Assembly (NCBI GenBank): GCA_019114585.1
Contig: DXFE01000106.1
Coordinates: forward strand, 1 to 26,504
Direction of reading: 5' to 3'
DNA from: Gemmiger_A avium
GTDB taxonomy: Bacteria; Bacillota; Clostridia; Oscillospirales; Ruminococcaceae
DNA length: 26,504 nucleotides
Made by a program: the position numbers and the translations under genes. The notes beneath the pieces were generated by a model, which made no database searches, was not told the origin of the DNA, and worked only from the letters and a program-made list of their open reading frames with translations. Positions 7,258 to 14,169 of the stretch are shown here, one piece after another. Position 1 is the stretch's first letter. Each line of letters starts with the position of its first letter.

Positions 7258-8109
7258 ATGCTTACCAACAATCTCGACCTGCTGCGGCGGGCCTCCCGGG
7301 AAGGGTTTGCCATCCCGGCCATCAACACCCAGGGCGGCAACTACGATATCATCTGGGCCTGCTGCAAGGCCGCCCAGAACCTGCGCAGCCCCATCATCCT
7401 GGCCCATTACGTCTCCACCGGCGCCTACTCCGGCAACGACTTCTTTGTGGAGGTGGCCAAATGGTGCGCCAATAAGGTGGACGTTCCGGTGTCCATCCAT
7501 CTGGACCACGGCGACGGCTTCCCCATCTGCATGGAAGCGCTGCGGCTGGGCTTCACCAGCGTGATGATCGACGGCTCCACCCATCCCATCGAGGAGAACG
7601 CCGCCATGACCAATGAGGTCATCAAGGTGGCCAGGCACTTCGACGTGCCGGTGGAGGCCGAGATCGGCGAGCTGCTGCGGCTGGACAACGGCGTGCCCAT
7701 GGAGAACAAGAACATCGTGAACCCGGAAGAGGTTCGCCGCTTCCTGGAGCTGTGCCAGCCGGACACCCTGGCCATCGGCATCGGCAACGCCCACGGTTAC
7801 TACAAGGGCAAGCCGGACATCCATCTGGAAGTGCTGGAGGCGGTGCGCCAGTTCACCGACATCCCGCTGGTGCTGCACGGCTGCACCGGCATGGAGGAGA
7901 GCGTCATCAAGGACGCCATCAAGCTGGGCGTGGCCAAGATCAACTTTGGCACCGAGATCCGCTATAAATACGTGCAGCACTACCAGGAAGCCCTGGAGCA
8001 GCTGAACCACCAGGGCCACTCCTGGAAGCTGAGCCAGTTTGCCAACGAGGCGCTGACCAAGGACGTGGAGAATATCATCCGGCTGTCCGGTTCCGCGGGC
8101 ACCGTATAA
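7258..8109 (+). CDS. Class II (zinc) fructose/tagatose-bisphosphate aldolase family protein
   Basis: The 283-residue protein keeps the class II aldolase landmarks: catalytic Asp83 and zinc His84 (HLDHG), Glu135 (EAEIGE), zinc His179 (GNAHGYYKG), zinc His207 (VLHGCTG) and NFGTEIR near 229-235. It should cleave a ketose (bis)phosphate to a triose phosphate pair in the cytoplasm. The usual HGGSG phosphate loop reads HGCTG, and the GG-x-ED stretch after the Glu reads LLRLDNG, so the substrate may differ from fructose 1,6-bisphosphate; KbaY/GatY-type tagatose-bisphosphate or an inositol/deoxy-sugar ketose phosphate are alternatives. The AgaS-like gene in the same operon favours a galactosamine-like route. 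Confidence 0.85.
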   Translation: MLTNNLDLLRRASREGFAIPAINTQGGNYDIIWACCKAAQNLRSPIILAHYVSTGAYSGNDFFVEVAKWCANKVDVPVSIHLDHGDGFPICMEALRLGFTSVMIDGSTHPIEENAAMTNEVIKVARHFDVPVEAEIGELLRLDNGVPMENKNIVNPEEVRRFLELCQPDTLAIGIGNAHGYYKGKPDIHLEVLEAVRQFTDIPLVLHGCTGMEESVIKDAIKLGVAKINFGTEIRYKYVQHYQEALEQLNHQGHSWKLSQFANEALTKDVENIIRLSGSAGTV

Positions 8110-8121
8110 CGCAACAACACA

Positions 8122-8145
8122 GGGCGGCCCGGGTACGGGCCGCCC
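8122..8145 (+). other. Intercistronic hairpin without T-run
   Basis: GGGCGGCCCG and CGGGCCGCCC form a perfect 10-bp stem with a GGTA loop between the aldolase and isomerase-like genes. It is followed by AAAAG, so it is not a terminator; RNA stabilisation or processing is the likely role. Confidence 0.6.
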
Positions 8146-8163
8146 AAAAGGGGGATAACCGCC

Positions 8164-9513
8164 ATGAAACGCAAACTGAACGTAGGATTTCTCGTCACCC
8201 TGTCCGGCCGCTGGCCCCGGGAACTGCCCGAGCGCCGTCTGGCCGACTACGGTGCCTGGATGAAGGAAAACCTGCCCGCCTGCTGCACCCTGACCGCCTT
8301 TGACAAGGTGGTCTGCACCCGGGCCGATATGGAAGAATGCGCCGACGCCTTCGCCGCCGCCGGTGTGGATCTGGTGATCCAGCTGTACGGCGCCTTTACC
8401 GGGGACGACATCGCCTGCGGTCTGGCTGACCGGCTGGGCAAGCCCATGATCCTGTGGGCTCCCCGGGAGGAGCAATGGGTGCGGCAGGACCGTCTGTACG
8501 CCAACGCCCTGTGCTGCGCCACCATGAACGGCGCGGCCCTGAAGCGGATCGGCGCGCCCGCCCGCATCCTGTACGGCAACAAGGAAGAAGAGCGGGTGCA
8601 GAACGAGCTGTTTGAGGAGCTGACCGCTCAGGCGCTGGTGCGGGCCATGAAGGGGATGACCTTCGGGCTGTTCGGCTACCGGCCCACCGCGTTCTACAAC
8701 TGCGCGTTTGACGAAACGGTGATCCGCCGCACCTTCGGCATCGATATGGAAGAGACCGACCTGAAGGTGGTCTTTGACCGGATGGCCGCTTTGCCCTGGA
8801 GCGAGGTGGAGGCCGAGATGAAGCGGGTGAGCGACACCTGGGACGTGTCCGCCCTGCCCGACGGCCACCTGGAAAACCACGCCCGGCTGTATCTGGTGCT
8901 GAAAGAGCTGATGCCGGAACAGAAATACGACTATGCGGCCATCAAGTGCTGGCCCGAGATGGGCAACCTGCACACCACCCCCTGTGCGGTGCTGGGCCGT
9001 CTGGCGGACGAGGGGCTGTCCATCGCCTGTGAGGGCGACGTGGACGCGGGCCTGGCCGGCGTGATGCAGAACCAGCTGACCGGCAGTCCCACCTTCGTGA
9101 CCGACCTGATCAACCTGGACGAAACCGAAAACACCGTGACTTTCTGGCACTGCGGCAACGCGGCCCCCAGCCTGCACGACACCCGGGACGGGGTGACCAT
9201 GTGCAACCATCCGCTGCTGGGCCAGGGCACCGCGTTCTGGTGCGCCCTGAAAGAGGGCCCGGTCACCGCCGCCCGGCTGACCAACATCGACGGGCAGTAC
9301 CGGCTGTTCCTGCTCAGCGGCACCGGCGTGCAGACGGTGCGCAACACCCGCGGCTGCATGGTGAACGTGAAGGTGGAGACCCCGGTGCTGGAACTGGTGC
9401 AGAAGATCGCCGACAGCGGTATGGCCCACCATTACAGCCTGGTCTGGGCCGACGTGGCCGACCAGCTGGCCCGCGCCGCCGAAATCCTGAACATCCCGGT
9501 GATCCGGCTGTAA
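8164..9513 (+). CDS. L-fucose/L-arabinose isomerase-fold protein
   Basis: The 449-residue protein resembles the sugar isomerase superfamily that includes FucI and AraA. The N-terminal part has alternating strands and helices (VDLVIQLYGAFTGDDIACGLADRLGKPMILW); the middle carries possible metal ligands Glu265 (KCWPEM) and Glu290/Asp292 (CEGDV); the C-terminal part has His329 (WHCGNAAPS), the GQGTAFWCALKEGPVT strand pair seen in FucI C-terminal domains, and MAHHYSLVWAD (His422/His423). It is shorter than E. coli FucI (about 590 residues), as are many uncharacterised relatives. It would interconvert an aldose and a ketose using a divalent metal. GGGG precedes the ATG. The true sugar is not deducible; the operon setting suggests the sugar imported by the upstream transporter. 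Confidence 0.8.
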   Translation: MKRKLNVGFLVTLSGRWPRELPERRLADYGAWMKENLPACCTLTAFDKVVCTRADMEECADAFAAAGVDLVIQLYGAFTGDDIACGLADRLGKPMILWAPREEQWVRQDRLYANALCCATMNGAALKRIGAPARILYGNKEEERVQNELFEELTAQALVRAMKGMTFGLFGYRPTAFYNCAFDETVIRRTFGIDMEETDLKVVFDRMAALPWSEVEAEMKRVSDTWDVSALPDGHLENHARLYLVLKELMPEQKYDYAAIKCWPEMGNLHTTPCAVLGRLADEGLSIACEGDVDAGLAGVMQNQLTGSPTFVTDLINLDETENTVTFWHCGNAAPSLHDTRDGVTMCNHPLLGQGTAFWCALKEGPVTAARLTNIDGQYRLFLLSGTGVQTVRNTRGCMVNVKVETPVLELVQKIADSGMAHHYSLVWADVADQLARAAEILNIPVIRL

Positions 9514-9528
9514 GAAAGGAGCCTGCCC

Positions 9529-9573
9529 ATGGGCCCCCGCTTTGACGCCTCCGACCAGGGGGCAGAACGCTGA
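9529..9573 (+). CDS. Possible 14-residue small ORF
   Basis: Directly after the isomerase-like gene, AAAGGAG is followed by an ATG and 14 codons (MGPRFDASDQGAER) before TGA. The ribosome site is as good as those of the real genes. It may be a tiny peptide or the remnant of a gene lost from the operon, with the start region retained. A 6-bp hairpin (9590-9604) follows before the next gene. I see no similarity to a known peptide. Confidence 0.3.
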   Translation: MGPRFDASDQGAER

Positions 9574-9628
9574 CCGTACCGTTTTCACCGGCGGCTGTGC
9601 CGCCTTACGCTGAAAGGAGCGACCTATC

Positions 9629-10690
9629 ATGGAAAAGAAAAACAGCGCTTTGACCTACGCCGAGATCTACGGCCAGGCGGATTCCTTTGCCGCCATCAAC
9701 GCCACCCTGCCCGCCATCCAGGAGACCCTGGACAAGGTGTTCAGCGAACAGTACGACGAGCTGATCTTCACTGGCTGCGGCACCAGCCTCTATCTGGCCC
9801 AGACCTCCGCCCATATCTTCAGCGAGTTCAACGACATCCCCGCCAGGGCGGTCTGCTGCAGCGAGCTGTACTTCTTCCCCCGGGTATACGTCAAGCCGGG
9901 CCGCAAGGTGCTGATCCTGCCCATCACCCGCAAGAGCTACACCACCGAGGTGCGCATGGCCATCGACAAGGTGCGCAGCCTGCCCGAGGTCAAGACCCTG
10001 GCCATCACCTGCGACGCGGACAGCCGCCTGTACAACGACGCCTACATCCTGAGCCCCGAAACCGCCGAGGACAGCGTCATCATGACCCGCAGCTTCACCA
10101 GCATGGTCTATCTGGCCACCGTGCTGAGCCTGCATGTGGCGGGCAAAAAGGCCGAGCTGGAAAGCCTGGCCGCCTATCCCGACCATGCCCGCCGCCTGCT
10201 GAAAGCCACCGATGACCTGGCCCGCACCATCGTGGCCGAGCATCCGGAGCTGAACCTGTACATCACCCTGGGCCAGGGCGAGTACTACGGCGTGGCCAAC
10301 GAGTGCATGAACAAGATGAAGGAGATGGGCATTGCCAACAGCGAGGCCTATTTCAGCCTGGAGTACCGCCACGGCCCCATGAGCCTGGTGGACGAGAACA
10401 CCCTGCTGGTGACCCTGGCCCATCCCGAGACCATGAAGGAGGACGCGGCCCTGCTGACCCAGATGAACAGCTACGGCGGCGTGACCGTGGCCATCGGCGA
10501 GGGCGTGAAGGAAGCTATGCCCGACGCGGCCTACCATCTGGAGCTGGGCTGCGGCTACGACGCGGCCCGCAGCGCGGCGCTGATCGGCCTGATCGGCCAG
10601 TTCCTGGGCTATTACATTGCCGAGAAGAAAGGCATCGACGCGGACAATCCCCGTCACCTGACCCAGGCCATCGTGCTGAACGACAAATAA
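9629..10690 (+). CDS. SIS-domain sugar-phosphate isomerase/deaminase (AgaS-like)
   Basis: The 353-residue protein has two SIS (sugar isomerase) domains as in the isomerase half of GlmS. The first shows GCGTS (49-53) and the phosphate-binding strand TRKSYTTE (100-107, where relatives usually have SRSGxTxE); the second shows the catalytic-loop sequence EYRHGPMSLVDE (245-256), typical of AgaS and related amino-sugar-phosphate deaminase/isomerases and of fructosamine deglycases. It is expected to open or isomerise a phosphorylated amino sugar in the cytosol. AAAGGAG lies upstream. It is the last gene of the operon, closed by a strong terminator. With an aldolase and importer this resembles an N-acetylgalactosamine/galactosamine pathway, but no kinase or deacetylase is present here; a deglycase role is the main alternative. 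Confidence 0.83.
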   Translation: MEKKNSALTYAEIYGQADSFAAINATLPAIQETLDKVFSEQYDELIFTGCGTSLYLAQTSAHIFSEFNDIPARAVCCSELYFFPRVYVKPGRKVLILPITRKSYTTEVRMAIDKVRSLPEVKTLAITCDADSRLYNDAYILSPETAEDSVIMTRSFTSMVYLATVLSLHVAGKKAELESLAAYPDHARRLLKATDDLARTIVAEHPELNLYITLGQGEYYGVANECMNKMKEMGIANSEAYFSLEYRHGPMSLVDENTLLVTLAHPETMKEDAALLTQMNSYGGVTVAIGEGVKEAMPDAAYHLELGCGYDAARSAALIGLIGQFLGYYIAEKKGIDADNPRHLTQAIVLNDK

Positions 10691-10734
10691 GACCCCCTTG
10701 TGCGGCCTTTCGGCCGCGTGGCAAACCCACACAG

Positions 10735-10778
10735 ACCGGCAGGGCCGGGGCGCATGGCGCCCCGGCCCTGCCGGTTTT
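10735..10778 (+). terminator. Rho-independent terminator of the sugar operon
   Basis: A perfect 19-bp stem (10735-10753 with 10757-10775), ATG loop, ends in TTTT. It closes the operon that starts at 3655. A smaller hairpin (GCGGCC/GGCCGC, 10702-10717) precedes it. Confidence 0.93.
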
Positions 10779-10831
10779 CCGTATTGGCACAGTTACGCGC
10801 AGAATTGGCAGGCCCGCACCGTCCCGGAATG

Positions 10832-10840
10832 TGGTACACT
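10832..10840 (+). promoter_or_regulatory. Possible extended -10 promoter of the TPR lipoprotein gene
   Basis: TGGTACACT has the TGN extension and a TACACT -10. A TTGGCA lies upstream but 24 bases away, too far for a normal -35. The gene follows a strong terminator, so some promoter must be nearby. Confidence 0.4.
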
Positions 10841-10894
10841 GGCGAAGAACAATGGACAAGGGGCCCGGCAGGGCCCCGACAGGAGGAAACAAAG

Positions 10895-11884
10895 ATGAAA
10901 AAGATCCTGCGCACGCTGCTGGCGCTGGCGCTGACCCTGGCGGTGCTGGCGGGCTGCGCCCAGAACGCCCAGGCGGCCTGGAAAGAGCAGTACGATCTGG
11001 GCATGCGGCTGCTGAGCGAGCAGAGTTATGAGGAAGCGATCCTGGCGTTCCGGGAAGCCATCCGGGTGGACCCGAAGCGGGAGGAAGCCTATATCGGATT
11101 GGCGGACGTATACCTGGCCCAGGGCGACGGGGCGGCCGCGTTGGCAGCGGTGGAAGAAGGTATTGCCCAGTGCGGCGAGAGCGATAGCCTGACCGCCAAG
11201 CGGGACGAAGCCCAGGCGGCTGTGGACGGGGCGGAGCAACCCGCCGCCACGCCGGAGCCGCCGGAAGAGGAAGAAGGCGGGTACCCGCTGACCGAAGAGC
11301 AGGCCGCCGCCAACCTGACCGGGGAGGACCCGTTCTGGACGGAGGATCTGGGTGAGGGCGTGTTCTTTGCGCCGGGCACCACGCTGGAGCAGGTGGCCGC
11401 CGCCGGGCTGGAACTGGATACCAGCGTGGAAGACTGGATGGCCCAGCAGGCGCCGCTGATCGGCAGCGGCGCGATCACCGCCATGCCCATCCGCATGGCC
11501 GACCCGCAGATCTCGGTGTATGTGGCCACCGAGGACCAGGACCTGGCGCTGGTATCGGTGAACAACGATACCCAGATCGAGGGGCCCCGGGGCCTGACCA
11601 TCGGCACCGGGGCGGCCGAGGCGCTGAACCGGTTCTACTGCGCCGACGAGACGGTGCTGGCCGATCCGGCGGCGGTGTTTGCGGATATGCAGACCCGGGC
11701 CGCAGCCGGGGAGGATGTGTCGGTGCCGCTGTACCAGTTTTCGGACACCGACTGGGGCCGTCTGGCGGTGAGCGGCGACGCGATCCGGGCGGACTACCAC
11801 ACCGAGGGTATGATCCTCTGCGTCTATTTCAAGGAGGGCGCGGTGAGCAGCTTCTATGTAGCCTACGGCCCGCTGGCGGGGTAA
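10895..11884 (+). CDS. TPR-containing lipoprotein of unknown function
   Basis: The 329-residue protein has a lipoprotein signal peptide (lipobox VLAGC, Cys20) and then two tetratricopeptide repeats (about 29-62 and 63-96; W..QYDLGMRLLSEQSYEEAILAFREAIRVDP is a clear repeat). A Pro/Glu-rich linker (about 110-128) leads to a C-terminal domain of about 200 residues that I do not recognise. TPRs usually hold protein partners, so this is probably a surface scaffold. AGGAGG precedes the ATG at 10895 and the signal peptide starts there; frames reaching back to 10700 run through a terminator. It appears monocistronic, with terminators on both sides. Confidence 0.82.
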   Translation: MKKILRTLLALALTLAVLAGCAQNAQAAWKEQYDLGMRLLSEQSYEEAILAFREAIRVDPKREEAYIGLADVYLAQGDGAAALAAVEEGIAQCGESDSLTAKRDEAQAAVDGAEQPAATPEPPEEEEGGYPLTEEQAAANLTGEDPFWTEDLGEGVFFAPGTTLEQVAAAGLELDTSVEDWMAQQAPLIGSGAITAMPIRMADPQISVYVATEDQDLALVSVNNDTQIEGPRGLTIGTGAAEALNRFYCADETVLADPAAVFADMQTRAAAGEDVSVPLYQFSDTDWGRLAVSGDAIRADYHTEGMILCVYFKEGAVSSFYVAYGPLAG

Positions 11885-11895
11885 AACCGAGAAAG

Positions 11896-11940
11896 AACAG
11901 GCCCGGGGCAGGGGAGTTTCCCTTGCCTCGGGCCTGTTTT
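11896..11940. terminator. Bidirectional terminator between the TPR gene and spoVAE
   Basis: AACAGGCCC...GGGCCTGTT forms a long stem with two G-U pairs and a GTTT loop region. The + strand ends in TTTT and the minus strand in TTCTTTCTC. It serves the two convergent genes, and the spoVAE stop codon abuts it. Confidence 0.85.
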
Positions 11941-12296
11941 CAGTTCTGGTCGCGGCTTTTGGTCAGCAGGCTGGCGATCACGCCGGTGATCAGGCTGGCG
12001 GCTACGCCGGCGGCACAGGCCGCGCCGCCGCCGGTCAAGGCGCCCAGCAGGCCCTGCTCGTCCACCGCGCGCTTCACACCCTGCGCCAGCAGGTGGCCGA
12101 AGCCGGTCAGCGGTACGGTGGCCCCGGCCCCGGCCAGTTCCACCAGCGGGCCGTACAGGCCGATGGCGCTCAGCGCCACGCCGCTGGTCACGTACAATAC
12201 CAGCACCCGGGCGGGGGTCAGGTTGGTCAGGTCAATCAGCAGCTGACCGGCCACGCAGAGCGTGCCGCCCACCACAAACGCCCACAGATAATGCAT
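11940..12296 (-). CDS. spoVAE: Stage V sporulation protein AE
   Basis: This 118-residue protein is nearly all membrane: segments near residues 4-22, 33-55, 58-78 and 90-110, with the SpoVAC/SpoVAE signature ATVPLTGFGHLLAQGV in the middle. SpoVA proteins form the inner-membrane channel that moves dipicolinic acid into the forespore and out on germination. Length is as expected for SpoVAE (SpoVAEb in Bacillus). The start at 12296 is chosen because AGGTGA lies six bases upstream; the longer frame to 12434 runs through hairpin repeats. Normally it follows spoVAD directly; here a 296-bp repeat element lies between them. No separate promoter was found, so expression probably depends on read-through. 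Confidence 0.9.
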   Translation of the reverse strand: MHYLWAFVVGGTLCVAGQLLIDLTNLTPARVLVLYVTSGVALSAIGLYGPLVELAGAGATVPLTGFGHLLAQGVKRAVDEQGLLGALTGGGAACAAGVAASLITGVIASLLTKSRDQN

Positions 12297-12592
12297 AGGT
12301 TCACCTCGCTGTATTTTGGGCCAATATGGGGGACCAGTCCCCCATACCCCCATCAAGCGGGACGAAATTTCGTCCCGCGGGAAAAATGGATTTAGTAAGA
12401 ACTTTGAAGTGCATTTTATTCCCCTGAGGGCCAAGATATTGGCCCGCGATTTCCGGGGGGTATGGGGGCCGGGTCTGCGAAGCAGCTAAAGCCCCAGTGG
12501 GGCTTTGGACCGGCAAGGCGGCCGGCGAAGCCGGGCGGGCGCATTGTTGTTGCGCCCGCAGCCCCTGGTTCATTCCCCCCATATTGGCTCAA
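12297..12592. repeat. Modular hairpin repeat, copy 2, inside the spoVA operon
   Basis: Modules, left to right: F' (TATGGGGGAC/GTCCCCCATA, 12325-12346), B' (a 22-base perfect palindrome, 12357-12378), a 45-base AT-richer centre, B (GGGCCAA/TTGGCCC, 12428-12445), C (CTGC-GAA-GCAG, 12475-12485), D (AAAGCCCC/GGGGCTTT, 12488-12506), a CGGC-GAA-GCCG hairpin, and E (12535-12559). It occupies the whole gap between spoVAD and spoVAE. Unlike copies 3 and 4 it has no module A terminator hairpin, so transcription can continue to spoVAE. Confidence 0.85.
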
Positions 12593-13606
12593 TTAACTCT
12601 CCGGCGCGGTCAGCTCCACCAGATGGGCCACGGCGGGGATGCTTTCCCCCTGCAGCAGGGTGGTGGTGCTCATGAGCGCCCCGGTGCAGACCAGCAGCGC
12701 CCGGCGCATCCGGCCGGTTTTCAGCGCGGGCAGGATATGGGCTGCCAGCACGCTGGCCGCGCAGCCCGCGCCGCTTCCGCCCGCACCGGTCTGCTGGGTT
12801 TCCCGGTCGTACAGCAGAAGGCCGCAGTCTTTGTGGCGGCCGGCCAGGTCGATGCCCTCCGCCGTCAGCAGCTGCGCCAGCATCTCGCTGCCCACCACCC
12901 CCAGGTCGCCGGTATATACCCCGTCGTAGTCGGCGGGGCGGCACCGGTTGTCGGCAAAAAAGCGGCGCAGGGTTTCGGCGGCAGCGGGGGCCATCGCCCC
13001 GCCCATGTTGGTGCCGTCCTTTACCGATAAATCCCGCACCCGGCCGAACGCCGCCGCCGTCAGCCGCACCTGCCCCGGCCCGGCCTGGGCCGTTACCAGG
13101 CAGGCCCCCGCGCCGGTGGCCGTCCACTGGGCGGTGGGGGTGCGCTTGCCCCCGTAGTTCAGCGGGGTACGGAACTGCCGCTCCGCCGCGCAGAAATGGC
13201 TGCTGGTCATGGCCAGGGCCCGGTCTGCCGCGCCGCCCGCCGTCAGGCAGGCCGCCAGGCCCAGCGCCTCCGCCATGGTGGAACAGGCTCCGTACACCCC
13301 CGCAAAGGGAATGTCCAGCCCCCGGAAGGTATAGGCGGTGGCGGTGCACTGGCTTTGCAGATCGCCCCCCAGCGCCAGGTCAATCTGGGCCGCCGATGCG
13401 TCCGCCTTTTGCAGCAGCAGCTCCACACAGTGCCGCTGCAGGGTGCTTTCGGCCTGTTCCCAGGTTTCCTCGCCCAGGCGGTTGTCGGTAAACAGCAGGT
13501 CAAACCCCGCGGCCAGCGGGCCGTCCGCCTCCTTTTTGCCGCCCACCGCCGCCCAGGCCGCGAGCCCCGGCGGGCGGGTAAACCGGACGGTATCGCCCAG
13601 CCGCAC
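12593..13606 (-). CDS. spoVAD: Stage V sporulation protein AD
   Basis: The 337-residue protein has the thiolase-like fold typical of SpoVAD, seen in VYGACSTMAEALGLA (conserved Cys-containing loop), ALAMTSSHFCAAERQFRTPLNYGG, and GDLGVVGSEML. SpoVAD binds dipicolinic acid and is required for its uptake into the developing spore. Length matches the family (about 338). The start is a GTG at 13606 whose G is also the last base of the spoVAC stop codon (TAGTG), indicating translational coupling; an alternative GTG five codons upstream lies inside spoVAC. The stop codon is followed within a few bases by hairpin repeat copy 2. Confidence 0.93.
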   Translation of the reverse strand: MRLGDTVRFTRPPGLAAWAAVGGKKEADGPLAAGFDLLFTDNRLGEETWEQAESTLQRHCVELLLQKADASAAQIDLALGGDLQSQCTATAYTFRGLDIPFAGVYGACSTMAEALGLAACLTAGGAADRALAMTSSHFCAAERQFRTPLNYGGKRTPTAQWTATGAGACLVTAQAGPGQVRLTAAAFGRVRDLSVKDGTNMGGAMAPAAAETLRRFFADNRCRPADYDGVYTGDLGVVGSEMLAQLLTAEGIDLAGRHKDCGLLLYDRETQQTGAGGSGAGCAASVLAAHILPALKTGRMRRALLVCTGALMSTTTLLQGESIPAVAHLVELTAPES

Positions 13607-14055
13607 TACAGCAGCCACGGACGGACCAGCCACCAGATCACCCCCCATACCGCCGAGGCCAGCAGCCCGTACACCAGCACCGGCCCGGCAATGCTGAACA
13701 TCCGCGCCCCCACGCCGGTCACCAGTCCCTCGCACCGGAACTCGATCGCCGGGCTTACCACCGCGTTGGCAAACCCGGTGATGGGCACCAGCGTGCCCGC
13801 CCCGGCTTTGGCCGCCAGTTTCTGGTACCAGCCCAGCCCGGTCAGCACGCCGCTGATCACAATTAACGTGGCGCTGGTCAGCGTGCCCGCGTCGCTCAGG
13901 GTATGCCCCGCTGCCAGCCAGGCGGTGCGGATGCCTTCCCCCAGCAGGCAGATGCCGCCGCCCACAAAAAACGCCCACAGACAGTCCCGCAGCAACGGCG
14001 AGCGGGGACAGGCCTGCTTCAGCAGCCGGGCATATTGTTCCTTGCTGAACTCCAT
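13606..14055 (-). CDS. spoVAC: Stage V sporulation protein AC
   Basis: This 149-residue protein has a short amphipathic N-terminus (MEFSKEQYARLLKQACPRSPL) and four to five membrane segments, with the family signature TLVPITGFANAVVSPAIEF around residues 88-106, which parallels the SpoVAE motif. SpoVAC is a mechanosensitive-type channel component for dipicolinic acid in the spore inner membrane. GGGGGTG lies five bases upstream of the ATG at 14055. It is the first gene of the spoVA operon here (spoVAA, AB and AF are absent, as in many Clostridia) and overlaps spoVAD by one base. Confidence 0.93.
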   Translation of the reverse strand: MEFSKEQYARLLKQACPRSPLLRDCLWAFFVGGGICLLGEGIRTAWLAAGHTLSDAGTLTSATLIVISGVLTGLGWYQKLAAKAGAGTLVPITGFANAVVSPAIEFRCEGLVTGVGARMFSIAGPVLVYGLLASAVWGVIWWLVRPWLL

Positions 14056-14084
14056 ACAGCACCCCCGAAACAGTTGTTGAGGGA

Positions 14085-14113
14085 TAGTCTGCCCGTCGCC
14101 GGGCCGTTTATGC
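14085..14113 (-). promoter_or_regulatory. Candidate forespore (sigma-G/F type) promoter of spoVAC
   Basis: On the minus strand GCATA (14109-14113), 17 bases, then CAGACTA (14085-14091) fit the forespore pattern GHATR-N17/18-CATWHTA with one mismatch in the -10. It would start transcription about 25 bases before the ATG. spoVA operons are known sigma-G targets; the assignment here rests on this short match. Confidence 0.5.
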
Positions 14114-14114
14114 G

Positions 14115-14158
14115 CAAAACAAACCGCGCGCCGGGACTACGGCGGCCCCGGCGCGCGG
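14115..14158 (-). terminator. Rho-independent terminator after the truncated symporter gene
   Basis: CCGCGCGCCGGG (14124-14135) pairs perfectly with 14147-14158; read on the minus strand it is followed by TTTGTTTTG. It isolates spoVA from the upstream symporter gene. Confidence 0.88.
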
Positions 14159-14169
14159 AAAAATCAGGG

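Noticed and set aside
12297..12434. Longer N-terminus for spoVAE
   Set aside because: The extension is translated repeat DNA; a proper ribosome site and the normal SpoVAE start lie at 12296.
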